From assembly GCF_938036805.1 (NCBI RefSeq), contig NZ_CALHWC010000111.1, forward strand, positions 1-13,655: a stretch of DNA of 13,655 bases, in the 5' to 3' direction. This document shows, piece after piece, positions 13,528 to 13,655 of the stretch. The first letter of the stretch is position 1. Each line of letters begins with the position of its first letter. Below the pieces are notes generated by a model. It was not told where the DNA came from and did no database searches. It saw nothing but the letters and a program-made list of their open reading frames with translations. The translations under genes and the position numbers were made by a program. Source of the DNA: an uncultured Streptococcus sp. GTDB taxonomy: Bacteria > Bacillota > Bacilli > Lactobacillales > Streptococcaceae.

Positions 13528-13655
13528 TTATACAAATGCTCCAACGCCAGTAATTTCACGACCTACGATCAAAGCATTCACTTCATGAGAACCTTCATAT
13601 GTATAGATTGATTCAGCATCTGCAAAGAAACGAGCAACGTCTGTCTCAAGTGTAA
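13528..13655 (-). CDS. Acyl-CoA dehydrogenase, C-terminal 41 residues (partial)
   Basis: Only the end of the gene is in the window. The visible residues are [20 protein letters not shown] followed by [20 protein letters not shown] and a final [20 protein letters not shown] is the hallmark end of the acyl-CoA dehydrogenase family and most resembles glutaryl-CoA dehydrogenases, whose C-terminus reads TYEGTHDIHALILGR. The catalytic glutamate in YEG is present, unlike in the second dehydrogenase of this window. The coding end is followed by three stops in frame (TAA, TAA, TGA at 13522-13530). The gene is in line with hbd, which starts 95 bases further on past a hairpin. The substrate could be butyryl-CoA, glutaryl-CoA or a branched acyl-CoA. 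Confidence 0.85.
   Translation of the reverse strand, partial: TLETDVARFFADAESIYTYEGSHEVNALIVGREITGVGAFV

Overview
The window is a stretch of Firmicutes chromosome that reads as Streptococcus. The TopA, DprA and RnhB proteins have the streptococcal form, dprA carries an exact streptococcal competence (SigX/ComX) cin-box, and promoters and Shine-Dalgarno sites are of low-GC Gram-positive type. The species cannot be fixed from sequence alone. Every supported gene lies on the minus strand, so transcription runs from high to low coordinates. No tRNA, rRNA, CRISPR array, insertion sequence or prophage gene was seen.

Right part (about 13655 down to 8926): a four-carbon acyl-CoA module. In transcription order it holds the C-terminal end of an acyl-CoA dehydrogenase with a glutaryl-CoA-dehydrogenase-like tail, a hairpin, 3-hydroxybutyryl-CoA dehydrogenase, acetyl-CoA acetyltransferase (thiolase) and a strong terminator. 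After a 284-base regulatory gap come enoyl-CoA hydratase (crotonase) and the two subunits of an acetoacetate/butyrate-type CoA-transferase, closed by another terminator. Together these enzymes can interconvert acetyl-CoA, acetoacetyl-CoA, 3-hydroxybutyryl-CoA and crotonyl-CoA and exchange CoA with free short-chain acids. The catalytic residues I could place are all present. The regulatory gap holds a FabT-type palindrome (TTTGA-N3-TCAAA) and an 18-bp dyad that resembles a CcpA cre site.

Middle part (about 8925 to 5726): a compact three-gene unit of a LysR-type regulator, a diverged acyl-CoA dehydrogenase that appears to lack the usual catalytic glutamate, and a metallo-beta-lactamase-fold protein of the YtnP (lactonase-like) family. 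The last two are translationally coupled. The unit ends in a hairpin. Co-directional placement of the LysR gene, rather than divergent, is notable. This is the least conventional part of the window and the best candidate for an uncharacterised function.

Left part (about 5720 to 1): housekeeping genes. rbgA (50S ribosome assembly GTPase) overlaps rnhB (RNase HII), followed by a sugar/maltose O-acetyltransferase and its terminator. The SigX-driven competence gene dprA abuts that terminator. Then come topA, with its own SigA promoter and probably a TTG start, and the N-terminal 98 residues of a nucleotidyltransferase-like protein that runs off the left edge.

Several annotated starts were shifted inward because the Shine-Dalgarno sequence fits an internal codon: topA (TTG), dprA (ATG), rnhB (ATG), lysR (GTG), atoD (ATG) and hbd (ATG).
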